Numbered from the stretch's first letter, positions 8,038 through 19,909 are shown. The stretch is 39,466 bases of DNA from Chloroflexi bacterium GWB2_54_36 (GCA_001796355.1 MGMG01000040.1:1-39466), one strand, 5' to 3'. Notes: generated by a model from the letters alone, not told the origin. Numbers and translations are program-made.

Positions 8038-8078
8038 GAAATAACTCTGGCGTAAGGGGATTAGGCCGGAGTTATTTC
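8038..8078. repeat. Inverted repeat, 14-bp stem
   Basis: GAAATAACTCTGGC (8038-8051) pairs with GCCGGAGTTATTTC (8065-8078), with a single T-G wobble and a 13-base loop. On the plus strand it is followed by TTTAAATG, a poor T-run. It may insulate the divergent ATPase operon from the VanW gene, but it is not a classic terminator. Confidence 0.6.
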
Positions 8079-8154
8079 TTTAAATGCAGCAGGGTTTTCT
8101 TGCTAGAAACGAACGAATATCAAGGGGTTGTCTGAAAAGAATAAATTTGTCATT

Positions 8155-8213
8155 GTAGCGGCACGGGGGTACGTTATCGATACGCCATGATTTGAAAATC
8201 CCCGTGCCCCTAC
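8155..8213. repeat. Dispersed hairpin repeat, family C, copy C1
   Basis: GTAGCGGCACGGGG (8155-8168) faces CCCCGTGCCCCTAC (8200-8213): 13 of 14 bases pair, and the loop is about 31 bases. The right arm with flank, AATCCCCGTGCCCCTAC (8197-8213), is found identically at 33383-33399. A related ATTCCCGTGCCTC occurs at about 8300. It lies downstream of the VanW gene end in noncoding DNA. Confidence 0.7.
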
Positions 8214-8332
8214 CGAAGAAGAACAGTTTGGGGTGTTTGGATTTCCTAAAAATTGTCATTTGGCGGCATGAGGATCGGACGTTGGATTGGATGTCGGTCA
8301 TATTCCCGTGCCTCTTACCTGGGGAGTACAGT

Positions 8333-10204
8333 TTATTCGCCGCCGTCGCCCTCAGGCGTTGGCAGAACGGTCCCGGGGCCGTACTCATAGATCGCGCGCC
8401 AGGGCTGATAGTGCGTGTTGACCTGGTCGCTGAAGTAAACCTGGCCGTCGCGGTAAACCGTACGGGTCACATGGATCTCCGCGCCGCGGGCTTCGTAATC
8501 CACCTGCTTGATCTTACCTTCCGGCAGGTCGGGGTTTTCTTTGTAAAGCGGCTCGGGCGGGTCAACCACATTGATCGGACCGGTGGTGTCCCATTCAACG
8601 GAGCGGCCGTCGGAGGTGGAGTAAAACTTCCAGGTGATGCTGCTGGCAGCCGGATTGACATAGGTTTCCATCAACAGCCAGTATGGGGTGTCATTGATGA
8701 ATTTAAAATCGACCAGCGGTACGTAAACAGTGGCATCCAAACCGGCAAGGGATTGGTCGATTTTATTGCCAATCACCTTTTCATAATAAGAGACGCGGTA
8801 GGCATGCGGATTGCGCTCGGCGATCGGGAAACCGCCGAAGAAGGCAGTGCGGAAGAGCGTGGTGCTTACCTGGCAAACACCGCCGCCAACCCCCAGCACG
8901 GTCTGGTCGCCGACGATGATCAGCGCTTCAGCATAGCCGTTATCCAGACTGATATCGGTCAGTTGGCTGGCCATGGAGAAGGTCTCGCCCGGGGCAATCA
9001 ACAGCCCGTGGAAGCTCTTGGCTGCTGCGGTAATATTCTGTACGCGCTCCGGGCTGGAGCCGTAGAAGTAGGAGCTCTGGACGCTGACCGCTTCCGTGAT
9101 GCCCAGGTCGGCGGCAGTGGTGGTGTCCATGGCTTGCGGGTTGGTGGTGTCGAAAACTAGCGCGATGCTGTGTTGGCCGCCGGTCAGCCCTTCCTGGATG
9201 GCAGTTAGAGACGCTTGCACATTGAGCTGCCGGCCGATTACCGCGTTCTGGATGAGGTCCAATTGGCGGGTTTCATCGTTGAAAATAAAGCGCGCATTCT
9301 GGGCAAAGGTTTGCAAGTTGGGCGACAGACTGCTAAGGTATTGGATCAACATTTCAGAGCTGATCCCAACCGTGTAGGTCTCCGCGGCGCCGTCACGCAC
9401 CCGTTCAATGGCCAGCATCCCCGCCAGGGCGGCGGGTTCGATAACCCACGGCGCACCGTCAGCGCTTTGGCCTTCCGGCATGGTCAGGGTAAGGGGCTGG
9501 CTAAGGATCGTCCGGGCGACTTCAGCCTGGGCAGACGGGTCTAAAATGACCGGGGGCGTCTCTTTGATCACCAGTGGGACGATGCCGTCCTGTAACGTCT
9601 GCACCTGGGTGGACAACGCGATCAGCGAGGCATCTACGTCAAGAGTTCGGCCGATCTCACCGGAGCGGACGATCACCTCGGTGCCCTGTACCCCAAGGTT
9701 GGCTTCCACCACCGGGCGGTCGATTTGGCCGGCAAGGCCAACCAGATATTGGCGCGCCAGGCGCTGATCGAACACCAGCGCAGGCGCCAGATCGGCGCCA
9801 GCGTACCAGCCTTCGAATTGTGAGCTTAACCGGTTGATCAAACTGCCCGAGCGGCCGTATTCGAAGGCGCCGGCAGCCGAAGCGCCGGGGTCAAGGAACA
9901 AGCCTACTTCTTGCGGGGCGACCAGCCAGGCGTTCTCTCCGTCCTGCAGCAAAATGCGCCCCTCTTCAGGGAAGGTGATTTTGGCTTGAATTTCGCCAGC
10001 CGCGCCAGCAGGGGACAGTCCACCAACGGATACGCCGGCTACGGTTACACCCGGATAAATTCGGCCGCCGAACCAGAATTGGAAACCGGCGATGAACAAA
10101 CCAAAGATTAAAAAGAAAGCAGCAAACCCCAGCACCAGCGACAAAAGGATGTGCTCGAGGATTGGGCGCTTTTGGATTTGAGCAGGGTAGACAGCGGTTC
10201 TCAT
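8333..10204 (-). CDS. VanW-family wall-associated protein with G5-like domain
   Basis: About 623 residues. A single membrane anchor (about 18-44, LSLVLGFAAFFLIFGLFIAG) follows a basic N-terminus, so most of the protein faces the outside. Two peptidoglycan-binding-type (PG_binding_4) segments fill about residues 85-350. A VanW domain follows (about 380-515) with the hallmark ITAAAKSFHGLLIAPGETFS and VLGVGGGVCQVSTTLFRTA. A G5-like strand region follows (about 540-610). The family is linked to the cell wall and to the vanB gene cluster, but its biochemical role is unknown and this copy is not in a resistance cluster. I chose the ATG at 10204 because AGGA lies five bases before it; 10210 is also possible. 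Confidence 0.88.
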   Translation of the reverse strand: MRTAVYPAQIQKRPILEHILLSLVLGFAAFFLIFGLFIAGFQFWFGGRIYPGVTVAGVSVGGLSPAGAAGEIQAKITFPEEGRILLQDGENAWLVAPQEVGLFLDPGASAAGAFEYGRSGSLINRLSSQFEGWYAGADLAPALVFDQRLARQYLVGLAGQIDRPVVEANLGVQGTEVIVRSGEIGRTLDVDASLIALSTQVQTLQDGIVPLVIKETPPVILDPSAQAEVARTILSQPLTLTMPEGQSADGAPWVIEPAALAGMLAIERVRDGAAETYTVGISSEMLIQYLSSLSPNLQTFAQNARFIFNDETRQLDLIQNAVIGRQLNVQASLTAIQEGLTGGQHSIALVFDTTNPQAMDTTTAADLGITEAVSVQSSYFYGSSPERVQNITAAAKSFHGLLIAPGETFSMASQLTDISLDNGYAEALIIVGDQTVLGVGGGVCQVSTTLFRTAFFGGFPIAERNPHAYRVSYYEKVIGNKIDQSLAGLDATVYVPLVDFKFINDTPYWLLMETYVNPAASSITWKFYSTSDGRSVEWDTTGPINVVDPPEPLYKENPDLPEGKIKQVDYEARGAEIHVTRTVYRDGQVYFSDQVNTHYQPWRAIYEYGPGTVLPTPEGDGGE

Positions 10205-10213
10205 GATCATCCT

Positions 10214-10219
10214 ATTATA
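10214..10219 (-). promoter_or_regulatory. -10 box of the VanW gene promoter
   Basis: The reverse strand reads TATAAT, ending nine bases before the ATG at 10204. The transcript would have almost no leader. No clear -35 hexamer sits at the normal distance, so the assignment is tentative. Confidence 0.45.
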
Positions 10220-10269
10220 ATGCGTGCATTAAAAATGCCAGTAAAAAGTCAATTCATGTGGTCGGCGCA

Positions 10270-10319
10270 ATGCACCTGCATTTGATCCTTCCACATCGGG
10301 AATTGAGTTGCAGGCGCAT
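10270..10319 (+). repeat. Hairpin related to repeat family A
   Basis: ATGCACCTGCA (10270-10280) faces TGCAGGCGCAT (10309-10319), with one mismatch in 11, followed by TTTTT. The arm sequence matches the GCACCTGCA/TGCAGGTGC arms of family A at 931-980 and 26759. On the plus strand it could end transcription before the rRNA promoters. The rest of 10211-10480 shows nothing else recognisable. Confidence 0.55.
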
Positions 10320-10480
10320 TTTTCCGCAAAGCGTGATCGTTTGACACGCCCATCACCTGGGTTTAGCGCATCCCAGAATTATTAAGGAAAGACGGCGTGA
10401 CAGTGAAGGAAGTTCCCGGGGAGAATCCTGAATATGTCAGACAAACCGAGACCAATATCGGAAATTGGTCATGGAATCCC

Positions 10481-10508
10481 TTGACAAGGGTTATTGGGGG
10501 TGTATAAT
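10481..10508 (+). promoter_or_regulatory. rRNA operon promoter P1
   Basis: Perfect TTGACA (10481-10486), a 16-base spacer and a perfect TATAAT (10503-10508). First of three tandem promoters that share the context CCCTTGACA. Confidence 0.88.
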
Positions 10509-10632
10509 ACCGCCCGTTGCCTGAAGCATGGCAGCCCGGTTGGCCGGAAACGGCGGACCGATAAAAAATGAAGAGCTGCTTCCGCAAGGAACCGTCTGGG
10601 AAAAAAGGGCAAAAACTGAAAGCCCGAAACCC

Positions 10633-10661
10633 TTGACAACCTGTCTGAAATTCAGTAAAAT
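10633..10661 (+). promoter_or_regulatory. rRNA operon promoter P2
   Basis: TTGACA (10633-10638), a 17-base spacer and TAAAAT (10656-10661). Second tandem promoter, about 152 bases after P1. Confidence 0.85.
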
Positions 10662-10823
10662 TGAATTTCCAAACTGTGAAGTGATCTTGCCTCGTGCAGA
10701 TCGGTAACAATTGAAAACAGGTTGGCAGCAAGGGGACCAGGCCTGACAAGGACGTCGAGATGATGCGCCGGTGTTGACCACAATTGCAAGGACGTGAGAC
10801 ATCGGTAATTTTATCGCCTGCCC

Positions 10824-10852
10824 TTGACAGAGGCGAGAAGGCTGAGTAAAAT
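10824..10852 (+). promoter_or_regulatory. rRNA operon promoter P3
   Basis: TTGACA (10824-10829), a 17-base spacer and TAAAAT (10847-10852). Third tandem promoter, closest to 16S. The GTAAAATC context repeats that of P2. Confidence 0.85.
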
Positions 10853-10874
10853 CTGGCCCCTGGAAGCAAGCGGA

Positions 10875-10907
10875 ACCTTAACAACTGAAAAGTGATAGGA
10901 AACAAGC
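10875..10907 (+). other. 16S rRNA processing stem, 5' strand
   Basis: This 33-base segment is complementary to 12575-12607 downstream of 16S, with four mismatches. Pairing would enclose the whole 16S sequence at the base of a long stem, the expected RNase III-type cleavage site in bacterial pre-rRNA. Confidence 0.85.
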
Positions 10908-10964
10908 CAAAAAGTAATGAGTTTCGTCAATCTTCCGTAAACTTTAACACCTGAATAAGGTGAA

Positions 10965-12472
<1,508 letters not shown>

Positions 12473-12574
12473 AAAGATATCTGAGCGAACCACTGAGGTG
12501 GCAAGCTCCAGAGCTTTAGCTCAAAATCCTTTCTGCCAAACGGTACGGCGAAAGGTCGAAACTTTGCTCTTTTA

Positions 12575-12607
12575 GCAAGTTTCCTATCACTTCTCAGTTG
12601 TCAAGGT
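12575..12607 (+). other. 16S rRNA processing stem, 3' strand
   Basis: Reverse complement of 10875-10907 apart from four positions. It includes the 14-base perfect block GTTTCCTATCACTT facing AAGTGATAGGAAAC. It lies between 16S and tRNA-Ile. Confidence 0.85.
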
Positions 12608-12625
12608 CTCCTTTAACATCGATGA

Positions 12626-12699
12626 GGGCCTTTAGCTCAGTTGGTTAGAGCGCGCCTCTGATAAGGGCGAGGTCTCAGGTTCGAGCCCTGAAAGGCCCA
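12626..12699 (+). tRNA. tRNA-Ile(GAT)
   Basis: Acceptor GGGCCTT pairs with AAGGCCC. Anticodon loop CTGATAA gives GAT. D-loop AGCTCAGTTGGTTAGAG and T-loop GGTTCGAGC are present. CCA is not encoded. It sits in the 16S-23S spacer as in many bacteria. Confidence 0.96.
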
Positions 12700-12715
12700 C
12701 CTGCGTCCAGAAACC

Positions 12716-12788
12716 GGGGATGTAGCTTAGCTGGGAGAGCGCCGCCTTTGCACGGCGGAGGTCAGGGGTTCGAATCCCCTCATCTCCA
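12716..12788 (+). tRNA. tRNA-Ala(TGC)
   Basis: Acceptor GGGGATG pairs with CATCTCC (one G-U). Anticodon loop CTTTGCACG region gives TGC. T-loop GGTTCGAAT is present. CCA is not encoded. It is the second tRNA of the spacer; the ~300 bases after it up to 23S hold only spacer sequence and the 23S processing stem. Confidence 0.96.
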
Positions 12789-13051
12789 CTGACTAAGCAA
12801 GTCAAATGGAGTGTGTGTGGTAGGAAGTAAACGGCAGCAAGACTGAAAATGAACAGGCAAAACCGCTTAGTGCTTCAACGGCCCGGCGGTAAGCCGGGTC
12901 GCCGTGTGTCTTAACAAATGAGGGAAGTTGAAGGGCGCTGAGCGCTCCTGACTCCGAATGGATGTGAGGATCGCCCCGCGCTGGTCAACAGCGTAAGTTG
13001 CACCTTAAGAATCGAATAGTATGTATGTAGGCCCAAAAAGAAAGTCAAAAC

Positions 13052-13092
13052 AATTTCGAACTGAAGAGTTCTGAATTCTCCGCATCACGTGC

Positions 13093-13098
<6 letters not shown>
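13052..13098 (+). other. 23S rRNA processing stem, 5' strand
   Basis: About 47 bases complementary to 16041-16086 beyond the 23S 3' end. It includes an uninterrupted TTCTCCGCATCAC/GTGATGCGGAGAA helix and the outer AATTTCG/CGAAATT pairing. It forms the base of the pre-23S loop. Confidence 0.85.
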
Positions 13099-16040
<2,942 letters not shown>

Positions 16041-16047
<7 letters not shown>

Positions 16048-16086
16048 TTGTGATGCGGAGAACTCAGCACTTTTCTGTACGAAATT
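16041..16086 (+). other. 23S rRNA processing stem, 3' strand
   Basis: Reverse complement of 13052-13098 with a few mismatches. It begins within the last bases assigned to 23S and ends about 50 bases before 5S. Confidence 0.85.
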
Positions 16087-16138
16087 ACGCGGGACCTACT
16101 ACATACTATTTATTCGCCCTTAACTTTTGAATAAGAAA

Positions 16139-16262
16139 GTCTCTTGGTGATCTGAGCGACAGTGGTACACCCGGCTACATCTCGAACCCGGTCGTTAAGG
16201 CTGTCAGCGCCGATGGTACTTGGAGGGTAACTTCCTGGGAGAGTAGGTCATTGCCAAGAGAC
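16139..16262 (+). rRNA. rrf: 5S ribosomal RNA
   Basis: The terminal stem GTCTCTTGG (16139-16147) pairs with CCAAGAGAC (16254-16262). Internal blocks CATCTCGAACCCGG, GCGCCGATGGTACTTGGAGGGTAAC in sequence and GGGAGAGTAGGTCATTGCC match bacterial 5S. It is directly followed by a T-run. Confidence 0.93.
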
Positions 16263-16271
16263 TTTTTTAGT

Positions 16272-16313
16272 TTAAACCCCCGATCACGTTAACATGAGCG
16301 GGGTTTGTTTTTT
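16272..16313 (+). terminator. rRNA operon terminator
   Basis: AAACCCC (16274-16280) pairs with GGGGTTT (16300-16306) across an 18-base loop, followed by GTTTTTT. The 5S terminal stem plus T6 immediately upstream (16264-16268) may act as a first terminator. Confidence 0.8.
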
Positions 16314-16459
16314 AAACCACTCAGGGCAGGCGGCTTGAATAACCCGTTCAGATAAATATCAAGCACGGGAAAGCAATCTGTAGAGAAATTGATTTGTACG
16401 TTCAAAACCGAACAACGCCAACCTCTAAGTTTGGGGCTTTGACAAGCATGCTCATAAAA

Positions 16460-16510
16460 TGCCCTACGGGAGCTACTGGGCTTTGATCATTGCGTAGATC
16501 CAGTAGGGCA
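16460..16510. repeat. Overlapping alternative hairpins
   Basis: The segment CCAGTAGGGCA (16500-16510) can pair either with TGCCCTAC (16460-16467) or with CTACTGG (16473-16479), so two stems compete for the same 3' strand. It is noncoding and lies between the rRNA terminator and the end of the YqeK-like gene. Nothing else is recognised in 16314-16598. Confidence 0.5.
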
Positions 16511-16598
16511 AAATTGCATTTCGCCTGTGCCTATTTTCGCCATTAATGGGTCGCTCGAAAAGCACCTTGTCTGCGCACGCACGCCTGGTTGCAGAAGG

Positions 16599-17219
16599 TT
16601 ACACCGGGAGTTGATCGTTATTCACCCCGTTAGCGCCATTGGCGAATAATTGCGCTAGTTTCCGGCGCAGCGCACGTTGGGCTGGGTGGGGGATAATATT
16701 CATGCTTTCCACGAAGGGCACCAGCCATTCCATCAATTCATAGGCGGCTTGGCCCATCTGGCCAGCGAAAATCATCGGTTGCAAACTGCTGCGCACATCA
16801 TGCCAATCGCGACCCGGTTCGAGCATATCGGCAAACCGCAGGCACCAACAGAATACCGGCGATTGCACAGGCCCATCGCCCACATAAGAATGCCGAAAAA
16901 TCGCTTCCAGTATCAAAGGATCATTGACCCCCATTTCATGCGATGCAACGTAGGCGCTACACGGGCCATGCAAATATAGCGGATCACAGTCGCTTGGATC
17001 ATTCAGCGGGAAATGTATCATCCGGGCGATCTCAATCATTTGCGGCGGGGTCAGCTCTTTGGCCGCGTCGTGTGCCAAACCGGCTAGCCGTGCTGTGGTG
17101 GGATTCAATTCATAAATCGGGGCGAGTTGTTCCATAACTTGCATGACTCCCAGGGAGTGCTGTATGCGAGCAGGGGTCAGGTGTTGGGTCAGGTAGGAGA
17201 GATAAGGGTCGATGGTCAT
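16599..17219 (-). CDS. HD-domain hydrolase, YqeK-like
   Basis: 206 residues from the ATG at 17219. It has the HD metal-binding set: His21 (RIQHSLGV), His50-Asp51 (LAGLAHDAAKEL), His84 (LHGP), His110 (IFRHS) and Asp131 in FADMLEPGRDW. This order and the EPGRDW end are typical of YqeK, which in Firmicutes hydrolyses symmetric Ap4A. The reading frame stays open to 17282, but a TATAAT on the reverse strand (17232-17227) just ahead of 17219 argues for the shorter protein and perhaps a leaderless mRNA. YqeK is often next to nadD and rsfS; here it is alone. The family call is good and the substrate is inferred. Confidence 0.82.
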   Translation of the reverse strand: MTIDPYLSYLTQHLTPARIQHSLGVMQVMEQLAPIYELNPTTARLAGLAHDAAKELTPPQMIEIARMIHFPLNDPSDCDPLYLHGPCSAYVASHEMGVNDPLILEAIFRHSYVGDGPVQSPVFCWCLRFADMLEPGRDWHDVRSSLQPMIFAGQMGQAAYELMEWLVPFVESMNIIPHPAQRALRRKLAQLFANGANGVNNDQLPV

Positions 17220-17331
17220 CGTTTGCATTATATACGCGACTAGATTTTGGTAACTTGATAAAATAATGTCTGACCGATGCATATTTGACCTGGATGGATC
17301 GCTGTTTGAAATTCGAAATACCGCCAGCCAT

Positions 17332-17361
17332 TTGACAATATTAACAAACGTGCGGTATAAT
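17332..17361 (+). promoter_or_regulatory. Promoter for rpsU-infA
   Basis: Perfect TTGACA (17332-17337), an 18-base spacer and a perfect TATAAT (17356-17361). It is one of the best consensus promoters in the window and matches the high demand for ribosomal protein genes. Confidence 0.85.
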
Positions 17362-17367
17362 ATCGCG

Positions 17368-17547
17368 TAGTAAGCGGGTTATCCCGCCTTTACATAGCTT
17401 GTCTGTACTCGCTTGCATGATGTGGAGGTTGTATCGCTGAAAGCCCCGGGCATAACGAGGAATGTTTTTTCGCTCTGATGTCGGCTGCAATCGCGATCTG
17501 CAGCCGGTTTTTTTCGCCTGCAAGCGTTTACATCCCTGACACGGAAG
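17368..17547 (+). promoter_or_regulatory. Structured leader of rpsU with internal terminator
   Basis: The transcript from the promoter would carry about 190 bases before rpsU. It holds a 5' hairpin, GTAAGCGGG (17370-17378) against CCCGCCTTTAC (17383-17393). Some 90 bases further is a full intrinsic terminator: CGGCTGCA (17482-17489), loop, TGCAGCCG (17499-17506), then GTTTTTTT. A terminator between promoter and gene suggests attenuation, a cis-acting regulatory RNA or a small RNA of about 145 nt. I do not recognise a known riboswitch or ribosomal-protein leader class. Confidence 0.65.
17482..17514 (+). terminator. Intrinsic terminator inside the rpsU leader
   Basis: Perfect 8-bp G/C-rich stem with a 9-base loop (itself containing the palindrome ATCGCGAT), followed by seven T residues. 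It lies about 46 bases before the rpsU start codon. Confidence 0.8.
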
Positions 17548-17560
17548 GGAGGTGATTGCG

Positions 17561-17758
17561 TTGCCAGTAGTAGTACTGCGACCCAATGAATCGCAGGACC
17601 AGCTTCTCAAGCGGTTCCGCAAAAAGGTAGTCAAGAGCGGTGTGCTTTCCACAGTCCGCCGAAAGCGCTGGTTCATTTCAAAAAGCGAGCTGCGCCGTGT
17701 GGAGCAAAAGAAGGCGATTCGCCGAATTAAACGCCGCCAATATTCGCGCGGCGAGTAA
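17561..17758 (+). CDS. rpsU: Ribosomal protein S21 (TTG start)
   Basis: 65 residues beginning MPVVVLRPNESQDQLLKRFRKKV, the S21 pattern (PVV, basic charge throughout, RR/KR-rich C-terminus). S21 is a small 30S protein near the anti-Shine-Dalgarno region that helps initiation. The start is the TTG at 17561: GGAGGTGAT (17548-17556), nearly the whole complement of the 16S 3' end, lies just before it. A GTG start at 17552 would fall inside that site. infA follows 58 bases later and is probably co-transcribed. The length is typical for short S21 forms. Confidence 0.9.
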   Translation: MPVVVLRPNESQDQLLKRFRKKVVKSGVLSTVRRKRWFISKSELRRVEQKKAIRRIKRRQYSRGE

Positions 17759-17816
17759 GTTCGCCAGGTAAGAGTTCCGGGTTGGTGATTGGCTCCATCC
17801 GGCGAAGGAGATGATA

Positions 17817-18068
17817 ATGGCCAAAGAAGAAGATAAGATCCGTGTTGAAGGTACCATCGTAGAGGCCTTGCCTGCCACCCAGTTCAGGGTGCGTCTGGAC
17901 AATGGCCACGAGGTGTTGGCCTATCTTTCCGGCCGGATGCGCAAATACTACATTCGTATCCTGTTGGGCGACCATGTTCGTGTGGAGATGTCCCCTTACG
18001 ACTTAACCCGCGGGCGAATCGTGTACCGCCAACGGAAGATGGGCGAACCCGCCGCGTTGGAAGAATAA
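17817..18068 (+). CDS. infA: Translation initiation factor IF-1
   Basis: 83 residues, [19 protein letters not shown], with the OB-fold features F-R-V-x-L-x-N-G-H (residues 23-32), ISG-like [13 protein letters not shown] and [23 protein letters not shown]-1 binds the 30S A site during initiation. The ATG at 17817 is chosen because AAGGAG (17805-17810) is six bases ahead; the ATG at 17811 abuts that site. Pairing with rpsU rather than with the secY/rpmJ group is a less usual location. Confidence 0.93.
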   Translation: MAKEEDKIRVEGTIVEALPATQFRVRLDNGHEVLAYLSGRMRKYYIRILLGDHVRVEMSPYDLTRGRIVYRQRKMGEPAALEE

Positions 18069-18103
18069 ACCCCTTCCAACAGGACTCATTTTTATCGAAA
18101 GCA

Positions 18104-18133
18104 ATCACCGGTTCTTGCGAGCCGGTGATTTTT
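18104..18133 (+). terminator. rpsU-infA terminator
   Basis: ATCACCGG (18104-18111) pairs with CCGGTGAT (18122-18129), followed by TTTTATTT. It overlaps the end of the convergent PfkB kinase gene region and may also stop transcription from that side. Confidence 0.8.
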
Positions 18134-18135
18134 AT

Positions 18136-19146
18136 TTAATTTTCGACATATTTTCCGTCATGATCCCGGAAGAATTGTTCCAATTGCCGTTGGTTGGGAA
18201 AGTTTCTTGCGCCGGCGTGCATGAGCTTATACCCTGCGACAGCATTGCCATATAAATTGGCGATCTCCAGGCCAAGACCTTGCGCGGCTGCGGTGATGAA
18301 ACCGGCATTGTAGGCGTCACCGGCGCCCAGGGTATCGACTACCGGCACGTCAAAAGCTCTGCAGTGGGATACACGACTTCCCGATTCATAAATATCCGTG
18401 CCGCTGCTTCCGCTGCGGCATACCACTACCCGGTTCGAACCTACCAGTGCAGTTGCGGCTGATTGCGGGGATAACCCGCCAGTAACCAGGGATAGCTCGT
18501 CTTTGCCGGAACCAAATAATATATTGCTATACTCAATCGCGCGGTTAATTCGTTCAAAACTGGTTGCATCACCAATGGCTTCGATGCGGATGTTCAGATC
18601 CAGCGAGACCGGGATGTCTTTTTGTGCGCATTGCTCCATTAAATCCAAAATGGTATCTGCTGCCGGGTTTTCACGCAGCAGGATACCGGAGGTATGCAGC
18701 CAGCCAATCTGATCCAGCAGATTTTCCGGAAGATCAGAGGGCGCAAGCTGGTGCTGCGAAGCCTGGGTGCGTGGGACAGCGTAGGTGACCCGATTTTTAT
18801 CTTGTCCGACGACGGCAATGACCATGGATGTGGGGATTTTTTCATCCAGGATCAGGAAGCGGGTATCGACGCCGGCGCGATCAAAGGCGTCTTTGAGAAA
18901 CCGGCCAAAGTAGTCGTTGCCAACTTTTCCGGCAAACCAGGATTTTCCCCCGAGCACGGCTATACCGTGCGCCGTGTTTGCCACGCTGCCGCCGGCTGCG
19001 ATTCGGGCGCTTTTTTGTTCGGCGCTGACTGAAACACCGCGAGCGAGCGCCGCCATAACTGCCAGTGTGTCGCCGTAGGGCAAAATGACGTCCGGGCAGG
19101 CATCGCCGACCGAAAGAATGGGTTTATTGGTCTGGAGCGGTATCAA
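18136..19146 (-). CDS. PfkB-family sugar kinase
   Basis: 336 residues, ribokinase fold. The sugar-binding signature AGGSVANTAHGIAVLGGKSWFAGKVGNDYFG is at residues ~51-81. The PfkB C-terminal signature DTLGAGDAYNAGF (271-283) contains the catalytic Asp277. A phosphoryl transfer from ATP to a sugar or sugar derivative is expected; the substrate cannot be read from sequence. The start is a TTG overlapping the TGA of the upstream TrpF-like gene, so coupled translation is likely. The pair probably serves one pathway, perhaps with the phospho-sugar as a shared intermediate. Confidence 0.88.
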   Translation of the reverse strand: MIPLQTNKPILSVGDACPDVILPYGDTLAVMAALARGVSVSAEQKSARIAAGGSVANTAHGIAVLGGKSWFAGKVGNDYFGRFLKDAFDRAGVDTRFLILDEKIPTSMVIAVVGQDKNRVTYAVPRTQASQHQLAPSDLPENLLDQIGWLHTSGILLRENPAADTILDLMEQCAQKDIPVSLDLNIRIEAIGDATSFERINRAIEYSNILFGSGKDELSLVTGGLSPQSAATALVGSNRVVVCRSGSSGTDIYESGSRVSHCRAFDVPVVDTLGAGDAYNAGFITAAAQGLGLEIANLYGNAVAGYKLMHAGARNFPNQRQLEQFFRDHDGKYVEN

Positions 19147-19838
19147 ATTCCCAGTTCCTTTGCGGCTGCTTGAGCCCGTTCGATGAACAATTTAACCAGC
19201 GCCGGGTCTTTGCGACTGGCGCCGTCAGCCAACTTGATGCTGGTTTTCGTGAAAGAATCGACCCCCCAGGGGCGCACCTGCCGGATCGCGTCCGCCACGT
19301 TATTGGGTCCCAACCCGCCGGCCAATATCACTTTGCAGCCCAGCTTTTCCAGCCGGCGGCAGATTTCGCTGCTGATTGCCCAATCGTGGACGATGCCGGC
19401 GGCCCCAATCCCCGCAATTTTGGGGTCAACCGAATCCAGAATGATTGCGTCACAGAAGCGGGCATAATGCTCAGCCTGCTCAATGGCATCCGGACCGGTC
19501 ACCGGGATAGCCTGCAGCACTTCCAGCCCCTTATGCAGCCGCCGGGCAGTCTCTGCAAACTTGGGAGTTGCGTAGTACCGGTTGCCGCAGACATGAATCA
19601 CGTCCGGCTTGAGCTGCTCGATGACCTGGTAGATCGGTTCAGGGTTGTCCGCTACAGTCAATGCCACCTTTTTGGCTTGTTTGCCAATAGCCGCAAAGAT
19701 CTCCAGCCCGGTCTCAAGACTGACTTCGGCTGGCAGGCGCATAGATGTGGCAGCCGCCACGCCAATATAATCCGCACCGGCTGCCACACAGTCAAGCGCT
19801 TCCTGCACAGTTTGAATGGAGTAGATTTGAGTGATCAT
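19143..19838 (-). CDS. TrpF-like TIM-barrel protein lacking the catalytic Cys
   Basis: 231 residues with the phosphoribosylanthranilate isomerase layout: GADYIGV (21-27), VIHVCG (80-85), AIILDS with Asp135, GIGAAGIVHDW (143-153), ILAGGLGPNNV (171-181), GVDSFTKTS (192-200) and a final GASRKD. True TrpF starts K-I-C-G with a catalytic Cys; here the segment is Q-I-Y-S (4-7), so the Cys is a Tyr while the general-acid Asp is kept. No other trp gene is nearby and the partner is a PfkB kinase. It is more likely an isomerase or aldolase-type enzyme on another phosphosugar than a tryptophan enzyme. The ribosome-binding site is weak. Confidence 0.8.
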   Translation of the reverse strand: MITQIYSIQTVQEALDCVAAGADYIGVAAATSMRLPAEVSLETGLEIFAAIGKQAKKVALTVADNPEPIYQVIEQLKPDVIHVCGNRYYATPKFAETARRLHKGLEVLQAIPVTGPDAIEQAEHYARFCDAIILDSVDPKIAGIGAAGIVHDWAISSEICRRLEKLGCKVILAGGLGPNNVADAIRQVRPWGVDSFTKTSIKLADGASRKDPALVKLFIERAQAAAKELGI

Positions 19839-19869
19839 TGTCGGCTGAATAGAATTAAGATCAGATGAC

Positions 19870-19909
19870 TATTATAAAAGCAGATCCGATCGGGTTAGAT
19901 CGAATCTGC
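19870..19909 (-). terminator. Terminator after the DHODH-like gene
   Basis: On the reverse strand GCAGATTCGATC (19909-19898) pairs with GATCGGATCTGC (19891-19880) with one mismatch, followed by TTTTATAAT. It sits between the DHODH-like gene and the TrpF-like gene, separating the two transcription units. The trailing TATAAT might also serve as a -10 box for the next gene. Confidence 0.65.

Noticed and set aside
8192-9160. Long open frame (322 aa) on the plus strand
   Set aside because: It is antisense to the VanW gene, whose protein shows clear conserved motifs; the plus-strand translation has no recognisable domain.
8333-10204. Vancomycin resistance determinant
   Set aside because: VanW homologues are widespread wall-associated proteins; no vanH/A/X or regulator genes are nearby.
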